This document shows positions 8,151 through 15,316 of a stretch of 33,357 nt of DNA, piece by piece. Source of the DNA: Actinomycetota bacterium (lineage in GTDB: Bacteria > Actinomycetota > Acidimicrobiia > Acidimicrobiales > Ilumatobacteraceae); assembly GCA_030685215.1 (NCBI GenBank), contig JAUXQB010000261.1, forward strand, positions 1 through 33,357. Direction: 5' to 3'. The notes under the pieces are model-generated. The model saw nothing but the letters and a program-made list of their open reading frames with translations, was not told the DNA's origin and made no database searches. Within the stretch, counting starts at the first letter, position 1. Every line of letters begins with the position of its first letter. Both the position numbers and the translations under genes were made by a program.

Positions 8151-8975
8151 ATGGCGCCGCGTAGCCGTAGCGAGACTCTGTTGGTCACCACTGTGCAGTC
8201 CGGCGTCGCCGCGCGGCACCCCGACGAGCTCATCGTCGAAGAGCCGATGACGGTGCAGCTCGACGGCACCGTGGTGAGCACCACCATGCGCACTCCCGGT
8301 CACGACTACGAACTGGCTGCAGGCTTCTGCCACACCGAAGGGTTGCTGGCGGGGTTCCCGGTCATCGGAGTCCGGTACTGCGCCGATGGCCCGGCGGCAG
8401 GCACCGAGTTCAACGTGGTCACGGTCGAGACGGGTGGCCGGGCGCCGGCGCCGCGCGCTCGCCTGGGCAACACCACCTCGAGCTGCGGCCTCTGCGGCAA
8501 CGACGCGATCGACGAGCTGTGCGCGCGGCTAGTGCCGCTGCCCGCGGCACCCGCCATTCCACTGTCGGTGCTGCAGGCTGTGCCCGACGCGGTGCGCCAG
8601 GTGCAGGGGCTGTTCCACTCCACGGGTGCGGTGCACGCGGCCGCGGCGTTCACGCCGGAGGGTGAGGTGCTGTTCACGCGAGAGGACGTCGGTCGCCACA
8701 ATGCGGTCGACAAGGTGATCGGCAGGCTGCTGCTCGACGGCGCGCTGCCCGCCACCGGGCTGGGTCTGTTCGTCAGCGGCCGCGCCAGCTTCGAGCTGGT
8801 GCAGAAGGCGTGGGCGGCGGGGTTCGGCACGCTGGTGGCGGTGAGCGCGCCCACCGCGCTGGCGGTGCACACGGCGCGTCGGGCCGGCCTCGTGCTCGCC
8901 GGGTTCGTGCGGGCCGACCGGCTCAACATCTACGCACCGGAGCGTCTGCTGGTCGAGCCCGGCCCCGTAGCCTGA
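8151..8975 (+). CDS. fdhD: Formate dehydrogenase accessory sulfurtransferase FdhD
   Basis: 274 residues (E. coli 277). FdhD carries sulfur from the IscS desulfurase to the molybdenum cofactor of formate dehydrogenases. Signatures: Pro-Asp-Glu-Leu-Ile-Val-Glu-Glu-Pro (24-32), the functional CxxC loop Ser-Ser-Cys112-Gly-Leu-Cys115-Gly, His-x-Thr-Gly-Ala-Val-His-Ala-Ala and Glu-Asp-Val-Gly-Arg-His-Asn-Ala-Val-Asp-Lys-Val-Ile-Gly. ATG 8151 matches family length; an in-frame ATG at 8088 would extend the protein into the region facing aqpZ. No formate dehydrogenase gene is in the window. The next gene, hemQ, begins 5 bases after the stop, so the two are cotranscribed. Confidence 0.95.
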   Translation: MAPRSRSETLLVTTVQSGVAARHPDELIVEEPMTVQLDGTVVSTTMRTPGHDYELAAGFCHTEGLLAGFPVIGVRYCADGPAAGTEFNVVTVETGGRAPAPRARLGNTTSSCGLCGNDAIDELCARLVPLPAAPAIPLSVLQAVPDAVRQVQGLFHSTGAVHAAAAFTPEGEVLFTREDVGRHNAVDKVIGRLLLDGALPATGLGLFVSGRASFELVQKAWAAGFGTLVAVSAPTALAVHTARRAGLVLAGFVRADRLNIYAPERLLVEPGPVA

Positions 8976-8980
8976 ACGGC

Positions 8981-9661
8981 ATGAGTGAACCCATCAAGCC
9001 CTCCATCGGCCGCGGCGTGTTGCACCTGTTCTGCAAGGCCACGCCCATGTTCGACGGTGAGGCGGTGGTGGCCGCGGTGAAGGCTGCCGAGGCACTCGAG
9101 GTGCAGGTGGTGGCCGTGTCGATCCTCGGTCACAAGTGCGATGCGGCGTTCATGGCCATGCACGACGACTGGCAGCAGCTGCGCGCGCTGCAGTCGGGTC
9201 TGCAGCGCGCCGGGCTGGAAGTGGTCGACAGCTACGTGAGCCTCACCGAGGTCAGCGAGTACGCGAAGGGCATGCCGGAGGAGATGCTGAAGGGCAGGCT
9301 CTACCCGGAGATCCCGCCGCGTCAGCACCACATGCCGTCGTGGTGCTTCTACCCTATGTCGAAGAAGCGCGAGGCGCACGCCAACTGGTTCACGCTGCCG
9401 TTCGAGGAGCGCAAGGAACTGATGCACGAGCACGGCACCAGCGGCCGCAAGTTCGCCGGTCGAGTGGTGCAGTACGTCACCGGGTCCGCGGGTCTCGACG
9501 ACTACGAGTGGGGTGTCACCCTGTTCGCCGTGCACCCCGACGACCTCAAGGAGGTCGTGTACACGATGCGCTTCGACCAGGCGTCGAGCGTGTACGCCGA
9601 GTTCGGCCCGTTCTACACCGGCATGGTCGTGCCCGTGGAAGAGCTCGTCGACACGCTCTGA
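8981..9661 (+). CDS. hemQ: Coproheme decarboxylase HemQ/ChdC
   Basis: 226 residues. HemQ performs the last step of the coproporphyrin-dependent haem route, turning Fe-coproporphyrin III into haem b with peroxide. Key residues follow the monoderm enzymes: catalytic Tyr124 in Phe-Tyr-Pro-Met-Ser-Lys-Lys-Arg, Lys128 four residues on, proximal haem ligand His151 (Glu-His-Gly) exactly 27 residues after the Tyr, and Gln164 thirteen further on. Gly-Leu-Asp-Asp-Tyr-Glu-Trp-Gly-Val-Thr-Leu-Phe-Ala and Tyr-x-Met-Arg-Phe-Asp-x-Ala-Ser are conserved. The Tyr-His distance and the Gln resemble the Firmicutes type more than the mycobacterial one. It sits 5 bases after fdhD; a strong hairpin lies downstream at 9706-9747. 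Confidence 0.93.
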   Translation: MSEPIKPSIGRGVLHLFCKATPMFDGEAVVAAVKAAEALEVQVVAVSILGHKCDAAFMAMHDDWQQLRALQSGLQRAGLEVVDSYVSLTEVSEYAKGMPEEMLKGRLYPEIPPRQHHMPSWCFYPMSKKREAHANWFTLPFEERKELMHEHGTSGRKFAGRVVQYVTGSAGLDDYEWGVTLFAVHPDDLKEVVYTMRFDQASSVYAEFGPFYTGMVVPVEELVDTL

Positions 9662-9705
9662 CGCGTGCGCCGCACCGAGGGTGCTCGACTACATCTCTCG
9701 GACCG

Positions 9706-9747
9706 GTGACAACTTTGGTTGCGCGCCGAGGCAACCACAGTTGTCAC
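9706..9747. terminator. 17-bp stem-loop downstream of hemQ
   Basis: GTGACAACTTTGGTTGC (9706-9722) pairs with 9731-9747 over 17 bp with a single mismatch and an 8-base loop. It lies 44 bases after the hemQ stop. It is AT-richer than its surroundings and has no following T-run. Likely a transcription end or an RNA-stabilising 3' structure. Confidence 0.6.
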
Positions 9748-9811
9748 TCTTCCAGCGCGTGTGGGTGGCAGCGAACGTTTGACCTGTCACAGCACCAACG
9801 ACGAAGCACGT

Positions 9812-9915
9812 CATCCGAGTGCCAGCCGACCATCCGAGTGTCAGCCGACCATCCGAGTGCCAGCCGACCATCCGAGTGGCTGACGCACCCCCGTCGGGAC
9901 GCTGCCACTCGGATG
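9812..9915. repeat. Composite intergenic element A: tandem 19-bp units plus inverted arm
   Basis: Three full units of CATCCGAGTGYCAGCCGAC (9812-9830, 9831-9849, 9850-9868) with no spacers, then a partial unit CATCCGAGTGGC (9869-9880), a core containing GCACCCCCGTCGGGACG, and the reverse complement of the partial unit, GCCACTCGGATG (9904-9915). The last unit and the inverted arm form a 12-bp stem with a 23-base loop. The element ends 2 bases before the stop codon of the minus-strand gene. A second copy lies at 22606-22694. Apart from this element and the hairpin at 9706-9747, I see nothing coding in 9662-9917. Confidence 0.85.
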
Positions 9916-9917
9916 CC

Positions 9918-11192
9918 TCAGCCGTTGCCCACGGCGATGACGCCGTCGCCGACGTCGCGGCCGCTCTGGTCGAACGTGAACCGCTCGAAGTCGACGGTGG
10001 CGACGTTGCCGCTGGCATCGATGGAGAGGTTGCCGCTGGGGCCGTTGTAGTTGATGTTGCGGCCTTCGGCGAGTGCTGTGCTGCAGGTGGTGAAGGTGGA
10101 GCAGCTGCGCCCGCTGGCGGTGACCGCGACCACGGAGCTGGCGATGTCGCGGGGTCGGCTGGAGGTGGCCGCCTGTGCTGCCAGGGCGATGATGGTGAGG
10201 CAGTCGTACGCGTTGTGCGCGTACAGCCCGCTGGCCTCCGGGTTCACCCTGCGCAACGCCTCGCCGAACTGGATGGAGTCGCTGTACGGGAGTGGGGCCA
10301 CGCCGACGATGCGCCTCGCGAGCGATGCACCGAACGGCTGCGCCGAGGCCGAGGGGCGGCGGATGGCATCGTTGACCACGAAGCTGATGGCCTCCTGGCC
10401 GGTGGCCGGGTCGGCGGCGTCGATGGCGTTGATCATGGCCGGTCCGGTGGTGGCATCGGCGATGACCGCAACCACGTCGGGCGCCGCGGCGAGCACTGCT
10501 TGCACGGCCTCGGCCATCGAGTCCTCGCTGGGCATGAACCCGATGGGGGCCGACACGTTGGTGCCGCGGCTGGTGATGGCGTTCTGGGTGGCCTGCGCGA
10601 ACGGGCGGCCGTACGCGTCGTCGAGGTACACGACCACGGCGGTGCGGCTGCCCGATGCCTCGACCGCGCTGGCGATGGCGCGGGCCTGCACGGTGTCGCT
10701 GGGGATGGTGCGGAAGAAGAGACCTTCGTCGGGGTACTCGTCGAGCGCGAGCGCCGATGCGGTGGGGCTGCACGTGAGGACGCCGGCCGCGACGGCCGTT
10801 CCCAGCGTGCCGAGCGTGTTGGTGGACGACGTGGGCCCGATGATGGCGTCGACGCCGAGCTGGACCAGCTCCTGCACGGCGAGCCCGGCGGTGGCGGGGT
10901 TGTCGCCCTCCTCGCGAGCGATGAGGCGCACGCGGCGCCCGTCGATGCCACCGCGAGCGTTGATCTCGTCGAGGGCCACCGTCAACGCATCGGACATCGA
11001 GGCGCCGAGCTCGGCGGCGCTGCCACCGCTGGGCAGCACCGTGCCGATCACGAGCACACCATCGTCGGCCCGCGACGTGGTGGTGGTCTCGATCACCGTC
11101 GCGGTGGTGGTGTCGGCCTGGTCGTCGCCGCTGCAGGCGGCGAGCCCGACGAGCGCGGCAACCAGCAGGTGGGCGACGGGACGGCGAGGCAC
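9918..11192 (-). CDS. ABC-type amino-acid substrate-binding lipoprotein (LivJ-like, type I fold)
   Basis: 424 residues. Lipoprotein signal with Gly-Leu-Ala-Ala-Cys (Cys20), a Thr-rich linker to about residue 44, then a type I periplasmic-binding fold: Val-Leu-Val-Ile-Gly-Thr-Val-Leu-Pro-Ser-Gly-Gly opens lobe 1, followed by Ala-Leu-Asp-Glu-Ile-Asn-Ala-Arg-Gly-Gly-Ile-Asp-Gly-Arg-Arg-Val, the hallmark of the Leu/Ile/Val-binding (Peripla_BP_6) family. Ile-Ile-Gly-Pro-Thr-Ser-Ser and Val-Val-Tyr-Leu-Asp-Asp-Ala-Tyr-Gly are further family segments. It would capture a branched-chain amino acid, amide or similar ligand outside the membrane. No permease or ATPase genes adjoin it, so it is an orphan receptor here or works with distant transporter genes. 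Start is GTG at 11192. Its 3' end touches repeat element A. Confidence 0.88.
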   Translation of the reverse strand: MPRRPVAHLLVAALVGLAACSGDDQADTTTATVIETTTTSRADDGVLVIGTVLPSGGSAAELGASMSDALTVALDEINARGGIDGRRVRLIAREEGDNPATAGLAVQELVQLGVDAIIGPTSSTNTLGTLGTAVAAGVLTCSPTASALALDEYPDEGLFFRTIPSDTVQARAIASAVEASGSRTAVVVYLDDAYGRPFAQATQNAITSRGTNVSAPIGFMPSEDSMAEAVQAVLAAAPDVVAVIADATTGPAMINAIDAADPATGQEAISFVVNDAIRRPSASAQPFGASLARRIVGVAPLPYSDSIQFGEALRRVNPEASGLYAHNAYDCLTIIALAAQAATSSRPRDIASSVVAVTASGRSCSTFTTCSTALAEGRNINYNGPSGNLSIDASGNVATVDFERFTFDQSGRDVGDGVIAVGNG

Positions 11193-11218
11193 ACGGCGAG
11201 TGTATGGGGGAAGGCGGC

Positions 11219-11251
11219 GAGCTGAGGATCGACGGGAGAGACCCTCAGCTC
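11219..11251 (-). terminator. 9-bp hairpin over the 3' end of the 11245-11919 gene
   Basis: GAGCTGAGG (11219-11227) and CCTCAGCTC (11243-11251) are perfect complements with a 15-base loop. The minus-strand stop (11245-11247) is inside one arm. It lies between two minus-strand genes 52 bases apart and may separate their transcripts. Confidence 0.5.
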
Positions 11252-11919
11252 ACCAAGCCGAGAAGGTGCGAGTCGACGTGCTCGGCCGACATGGCCAGCG
11301 GTTCGATCCACACCCGAACTGGCGCAGGCGACTGGCTGCCATGGCGCAGCGCCTCGCTCAGCTGCATCGTACGCCGACGCAGATCGTGGTCGCGCCGGAC
11401 CAGGATGAGCAGCTTGCCGGTCGGGGTGACCGCCATCGTCTCGCCGCTGCGGAAGGTCGCACGTGCGACGCGCGTCGCTTCCTCGAGGCGATCCGAGCTG
11501 CCGTCGGTCTCGACGACGACGAGGGCCAGCAGCTGACCGGGGCGGCTGCCGAAACTGCACGCCACCTGCACCTGCTGGTGCAGCCGGTGCCGCAGGACGT
11601 CGAGGGGTGCCACCGACTGCGTGCCGTACTCGTGTTGCATGATGCCGTCGGCCCACCCGTCGGCGAGCTGGTCGATGCCGCCGTGCTGCAACACCGCGCG
11701 GTAAGGGCGCGCTCGCCCCGCGAGCAGCTCGAACCAGCCCAGCAGCTCTTCCAGCGAGTGGCCGTCGGAGGCCAGTTGGCGGCCGACGACGCGCAGGTCG
11801 GCAACTCGGCCGGCGGCGACGAGAGGGGCGATCGCCCGGGCGGATCGGTAGGCGCGCTCGCCCCACTCGACCCTCAGGTCGTGGAGCCACGCGTCCAACA
11901 CTCTTCGGCGAACCTGCAC
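11245..11919 (-). CDS. Uncharacterised protein, possible degenerate GGDEF-like domain
   Basis: 224 residues, not recognised with certainty. The first about 110 residues are helical and Arg/Leu/Ala-rich. From about residue 128 the pattern is strand (Leu-Leu-Ala-Leu-Val-Val-Val-Glu-Thr-Asp-Gly), helix (Asp-Arg-Leu-Glu-Glu-Ala-Thr-Arg-Val-Ala), strands (Met-Ala-Val-Thr-Pro-Thr-Gly-Lys-Leu-Leu-Ile-Leu-Val), helix, strand (Val-Arg-Val-Trp-Ile-Glu-Pro). This order resembles a nucleotide-cyclase/GGDEF fold in which the GG(D/E)EF loop is replaced by Thr-Pro-Thr-Gly-Lys, so it would be catalytically dead if related. GTG at 11919 is the start. It is divergent from the sigma/anti-sigma fusion gene across 115 bases that hold a palindrome, which may mean shared control. 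The fold call is inference. Confidence 0.6.
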   Translation of the reverse strand: MQVRRRVLDAWLHDLRVEWGERAYRSARAIAPLVAAGRVADLRVVGRQLASDGHSLEELLGWFELLAGRARPYRAVLQHGGIDQLADGWADGIMQHEYGTQSVAPLDVLRHRLHQQVQVACSFGSRPGQLLALVVVETDGSSDRLEEATRVARATFRSGETMAVTPTGKLLILVRRDHDLRRRTMQLSEALRHGSQSPAPVRVWIEPLAMSAEHVDSHLLGLVS

Positions 11920-11927
11920 GAGAAGTT

Positions 11928-11955
11928 GACGTCATCATTCAGACTCGATGACGTC
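11928..11955. promoter_or_regulatory. Inverted repeat in promoter gap of the sigma-fusion gene
   Basis: GACGTCATC (11928-11936) and GATGACGTC (11947-11955) are perfect 9-bp inverted arms separated by 10 bases; each contains the self-complementary GACGTC. The gap also holds TCGGAAT twice (11972-11978 and 11989-11995), 17 bp apart start to start. It sits between the divergent genes starting at 11919 and 12035, so it is a plausible operator for either. No factor can be named. Confidence 0.5.
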
Positions 11956-12034
11956 GAACCGATGAAAACAATCGGAATGCGCTGGTTGTCGGAATTTTCG
12001 GCCGAGGCGCTGTTGCGTAGGGAGTAGATGTCAG

Positions 12035-14557
12035 TTGGTGACCACCACGACTGCGGTGCGAGAGCTCAGTGACGCCGAGCTCATCGCCGAGGCACGCAAG
12101 GGTGACTCCGACGCGTACGGCGAGCTGTACCGCCGCCACATCGACTCCGCTCTGGCCGCCGCTCGCGCGCTCACCCGATCGCGCTCCGACGCCGACGACG
12201 TGGCCTCGGAAGCGTTCGCCCGCGTGCTGCGCGCCTTGCAGAACGGGGGCGGCCCCGACGTCTCGTTCCGCCCGTACCTGGTCACCGCCGTGCGCAACGT
12301 GTTCTACGACCGGATCCGCCGCAACCGGGAGGAGCCGTCCGACGACATGAGCGACGAGGTCAACGTCGCGCTGCTCGAGGCGGCCAAGACACACGAGGAC
12401 GGCGCGTTCGCCTCTGCCGCGTTCGCGTCGCTGCCCGAGCGATGGCAGCTGGTGCTCTGGCACACCGAGGTGGAGGGTCGCAGCGTGTCGGAGGTGGCGC
12501 CGATGCTCGGCCTCGCCCCGAACGCGGTCGCGGCGCTGGCCTATCGGGCGCGTGAAGGTCTGCGGCAGGCCTACCTGCAGGCGCACCTGCGCGACCAGAC
12601 GGCCGAGGAGTGCCGCGAGTGTGCGTCGCAGCTCGGCGCGTACGTGCGCGACGGGTTGTCGGCACGCGACCGACGTCGTATCGACGCTCACCTCGACGGG
12701 TGTGCCTCCTGCTCCGCGCTGGTGGTCGAGCTCACCGACACCAACAACACGCTGCGAGCGGCCCTCATCCCCGCTCTGGTGGGCGTGTCGGCGTCGGCGT
12801 ACCTCTCCGGCATCGGCGGCAAGGGTGTGCTCGCCTGGTTGCTGCGCCTGCCGAAGAAGTCGCTGGTCGCAGCGAGCGGTGGCGCCACCGCCGGACTGGT
12901 CGCCACCGCCATCGTGGTCGTCAGCCTCGGCGGCGGCACCGCGCCCTCCACCGCGTCGGCCACCACCGTGGCGGTGGTCGCTCCTCCGGCCGGCGGCGAC
13001 GGGGAACCGTCGTGGGGTGCTCCGGACGACACCGAATCGCCGACGTCGAGCACGACCGAGACCACCACCGAGACCACGACGCCCGCCGAGACGACCGTGT
13101 CGCCGACGGTGCCCGTGATCGTGCCGCCCACGCGCCCGACCACCACCACGGTGCGCCCGCAGGTCACGACTCCTCGCACGGTGCCCGCGACGACGCCGGC
13201 CACCACCCCGTCGACGACGCCCGTCACCACCCCGGCCACCACCCCCACCACCACGCCGGTGACGACCTTCCCGCCAACGACCCCACCCACCACCGTGCCG
13301 GCCCCACCGGTGCTCACGGCCGTGGCGACACAGCGGTCCGTCGCACTCGCGAACGGTCAGGTGCGCATCGAGGTGGCGGTGGCCAACACCGGCACCGTCG
13401 CTGCGAACGGCCTGCGGCTCGACGTGCCGGCACCGGCGGGCACGTCGTTCCTCCGTGCCGAGGGCACGGGCTCGTCGCCGCTGTCGTTGGTGGAGGCGTT
13501 CGGCCCGGGCTGGACCTGTACCGGCGGCGTGTCGTGCACGCTCGCCGGGCTGCCGGCCGGTCAGTCGTCGGTGCTCACGCTCACGTTCGCGATCTCGCCC
13601 TCGGCGCCGTCGAGCGTCACCATCTCGCCGGTGGTCGCCGAGCCGATCGGTGCCGTTGTCACCATCACGCCGGTCACCGTGCAGATCGGCGAGGTGCCCG
13701 GGTTGCTCGCGGCCGAGACCGCTCGCGGTCGCGTGGTCGCCATCGGCAACACGGTCACCACGTGCAACGAACGGGCATCGTCGGAGTGCGAGGCCGCTCG
13801 TGACGGTCTCGGCGATGACCTCGACCACAACGACTACTCGATGGAGTACGTCAACACCGCGGGTGGCACCTTCAACTCCTCGTCGGCCGCGCTGTCGCTC
13901 ACCGGGTCGGTGTCGCGAGCGTTCCTCGTGTGGGGTGGCGACGTGCAGCAGAGTGGCTCGGCGCCCAACAGCGCCGCACGCAACACGGTCACCTTCATCA
14001 CGCCGTCGGGTTCCTCCACCGTCACCGCCGCACAGCTCAAGGACAACCCGGGCAGCACGTACTTCGCGGTCGCCGAGGTGACGTCGCTCGTCACCGGTGC
14101 AGGCACCTATGCCGTGGCCGACGTGCAGACCGCTCTCGGCGTGGCCAGCTTCGGCGGCTGGTCGCTGGTGGTCGTCGAGCACGACGCGTCGCTGCCCGAG
14201 CGGTTCATGGTGGTCACCGCTCCGCTGACGGTGGTCAGCAGCACCTCGGCCGACTACTCGTTCGCCGTCGACCTGCACACTCCGATGGTCGATGCCACCG
14301 CCGGTGTGATCGTGGCCGGCTTCGAGGGCGAGCGCTCACTCGACGGCGAGACGGTGACGGTGTCGGGCGCCACCTTCACCAACCCGTTCAGCGGGCGGGT
14401 GCCCGGCGTGCGCAACCCGTCGTACGAGAACACGCTGGGAACCGACCTGCTGGTGACGACGGCGACGGGGCTCGACGGCTCGCAGCTGACGTTCTCGCTC
14501 TCCAGTCCCGACGACCGTGTGATGCTCGGCGTGGTTGCGCTCTCGCTCGTGCTCTGA
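12035..14557 (+). CDS. ECF sigma factor fused to anti-sigma zinc finger, membrane anchor and extracellular beta domains
   Basis: 840 residues in one open frame. Sigma region 2 is at about 13-70 (Ala-Glu-Ala-Arg-Lys-Gly-Asp-x5-Glu-Leu-Tyr and Asp-Ala-Asp-Asp-Val-Ala-Ser-Glu-Ala-Phe); sigma region 4 at about 130-185 (Leu-Pro-Glu-Arg-Trp-Gln-Leu-Val-Leu-Trp, then a helix-turn-helix). A zinc-binding anti-sigma domain follows at about 193-235: Cys196, then His219-x3-Cys223-x2-Cys226. Hydrophobic stretches cover 243-270 and 283-299, the latter the best transmembrane helix. A Thr/Pro stalk spans about 333-425, a DUF11-like beta domain about 427-552, and a second beta-rich domain about 560-840 with Phe-Gly-Gly-Trp-Ser-Leu-Val-Val-Val-Glu. 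The sigma part would be cytoplasmic and the C-terminus outside. Start TTG 12035 or GTG 12038, with AGGGAG at 12019-12024. Related architectures (ECF52/53-type groups) are known in Actinobacteria; this outer domain is not one I can name. Confidence 0.92.
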   Translation: MVTTTTAVRELSDAELIAEARKGDSDAYGELYRRHIDSALAAARALTRSRSDADDVASEAFARVLRALQNGGGPDVSFRPYLVTAVRNVFYDRIRRNREEPSDDMSDEVNVALLEAAKTHEDGAFASAAFASLPERWQLVLWHTEVEGRSVSEVAPMLGLAPNAVAALAYRAREGLRQAYLQAHLRDQTAEECRECASQLGAYVRDGLSARDRRRIDAHLDGCASCSALVVELTDTNNTLRAALIPALVGVSASAYLSGIGGKGVLAWLLRLPKKSLVAASGGATAGLVATAIVVVSLGGGTAPSTASATTVAVVAPPAGGDGEPSWGAPDDTESPTSSTTETTTETTTPAETTVSPTVPVIVPPTRPTTTTVRPQVTTPRTVPATTPATTPSTTPVTTPATTPTTTPVTTFPPTTPPTTVPAPPVLTAVATQRSVALANGQVRIEVAVANTGTVAANGLRLDVPAPAGTSFLRAEGTGSSPLSLVEAFGPGWTCTGGVSCTLAGLPAGQSSVLTLTFAISPSAPSSVTISPVVAEPIGAVVTITPVTVQIGEVPGLLAAETARGRVVAIGNTVTTCNERASSECEAARDGLGDDLDHNDYSMEYVNTAGGTFNSSSAALSLTGSVSRAFLVWGGDVQQSGSAPNSAARNTVTFITPSGSSTVTAAQLKDNPGSTYFAVAEVTSLVTGAGTYAVADVQTALGVASFGGWSLVVVEHDASLPERFMVVTAPLTVVSSTSADYSFAVDLHTPMVDATAGVIVAGFEGERSLDGETVTVSGATFTNPFSGRVPGVRNPSYENTLGTDLLVTTATGLDGSQLTFSLSSPDDRVMLGVVALSLVL

Positions 14558-14604
14558 GCCTGCCGTCGCTGCGGATGCGTCACCCTGGATAGGGTCGCGT
14601 GCTG

Positions 14605-15306
14605 ATGAGCGATGCCGTCCCCACCGACTTCACGCGCGATCTGGTGCGATGGAGCGAGACGCTCGCCGGCATCGCTCGCACCGGGCTCGGGTTCACCACC
14701 AGCCTCTACGAACGTGAGCGGTTCGAGGAGGTGCTGCACGTGGCCGCCGACATCAAGGCAGCGGCCGACGACGCGCTCGAGATCCGCCGGGAGAGCGATC
14801 ACTTCATCCAGGAGTGGATGGAGAGCGTGGGGGAGGGCATCCCTGGTTACGTCACTCCAAAGGTGGCCATCGGCGCGGTGGTCGGCAACGACGCGGGCGA
14901 GATCCTGCTGGTGCAGCGCGGCGACAGCGGCGTGTGGTTGTACCCGACGGGGTGGGCCGACGTCGGCTACTCGCCGAGCGAGGTGGTGGTGAAGGAGGTC
15001 TTCGAGGAGACCGGCATCGAGTGCGAGCCGGTGCAACTGCTCTCGGTCATCGACGGCCAGCGGATGGGCTTCACCCGCTTCGGCATGTACCTGCTGCTGT
15101 TCCACTGCCGGGTCACCGGCGGCAGCCTGGTGCCGCACCCGTTGGAGACCAGCGATGTCGGCTGGTTCCCTCGCGACCAGTTGCCGTGGCCCACCGTGGG
15201 CGCCGAGTGGTGGGGGCCGATGGCGTTCGCCGCCATCGACGGCAGCAGCCTCACCACCACGTTCGAGGCGCCACGCGCGCCGGTGTGGCGCGGCGACCAC
15301 CACTGA
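14605..15306 (+). CDS. NUDIX hydrolase with Nudix_N helical domain
   Basis: 233 residues. The N-terminal helical part (Leu-Val-Arg-Trp-Ser-Glu-Thr-Leu-Ala-Gly-Ile-Ala-Arg-Thr-Gly-Leu-Gly-Phe) matches the domain found in front of Nudix enzymes acting on nucleoside diphosphates linked to another moiety. The catalytic domain starts near residue 85 (Thr-Pro-Lys-Val-Ala-Ile-Gly-Ala-Val-Val). The Nudix box runs from Gly-Trp-Ala-Asp-Val-Gly to Lys-Glu-Val-Phe-Glu-Glu-Thr-Gly-Ile and departs from GX5EX7REUXEEXGU at two places: Tyr instead of the first Glu, and Lys for Arg; the metal-binding Glu-Glu core is intact. ATG 14605 lies 9 bases after AGGGT; GTG 14599 is an alternative. It follows the sigma-fusion gene by 47 bases with no obvious terminator. 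Substrate unknown. Confidence 0.87.
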   Translation: MSDAVPTDFTRDLVRWSETLAGIARTGLGFTTSLYERERFEEVLHVAADIKAAADDALEIRRESDHFIQEWMESVGEGIPGYVTPKVAIGAVVGNDAGEILLVQRGDSGVWLYPTGWADVGYSPSEVVVKEVFEETGIECEPVQLLSVIDGQRMGFTRFGMYLLLFHCRVTGGSLVPHPLETSDVGWFPRDQLPWPTVGAEWWGPMAFAAIDGSSLTTTFEAPRAPVWRGDHH

Positions 15307-15316
15307 CGCAGCGCCG

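Noticed and set aside
9389-9391. Apparent loss of the catalytic Tyr in HemQ (Asn-Trp-Phe instead of Asn-Trp-Tyr)
   Set aside because: The catalytic Tyr is the one in Tyr-Pro-Met (Tyr124), fixed by its 27-residue distance to the proximal His; Phe137 is a different site.
9812-9868. CRISPR-like array
   Set aside because: The 19-bp units are directly joined with no spacers, and no cas gene is nearby.
11939-14278. 779-codon open frame on the minus strand
   Set aside because: It mirrors the sigma-fusion gene. Its His/Arg/Gly-rich translation is what GC-rich codons give in antisense, and no domain is seen.
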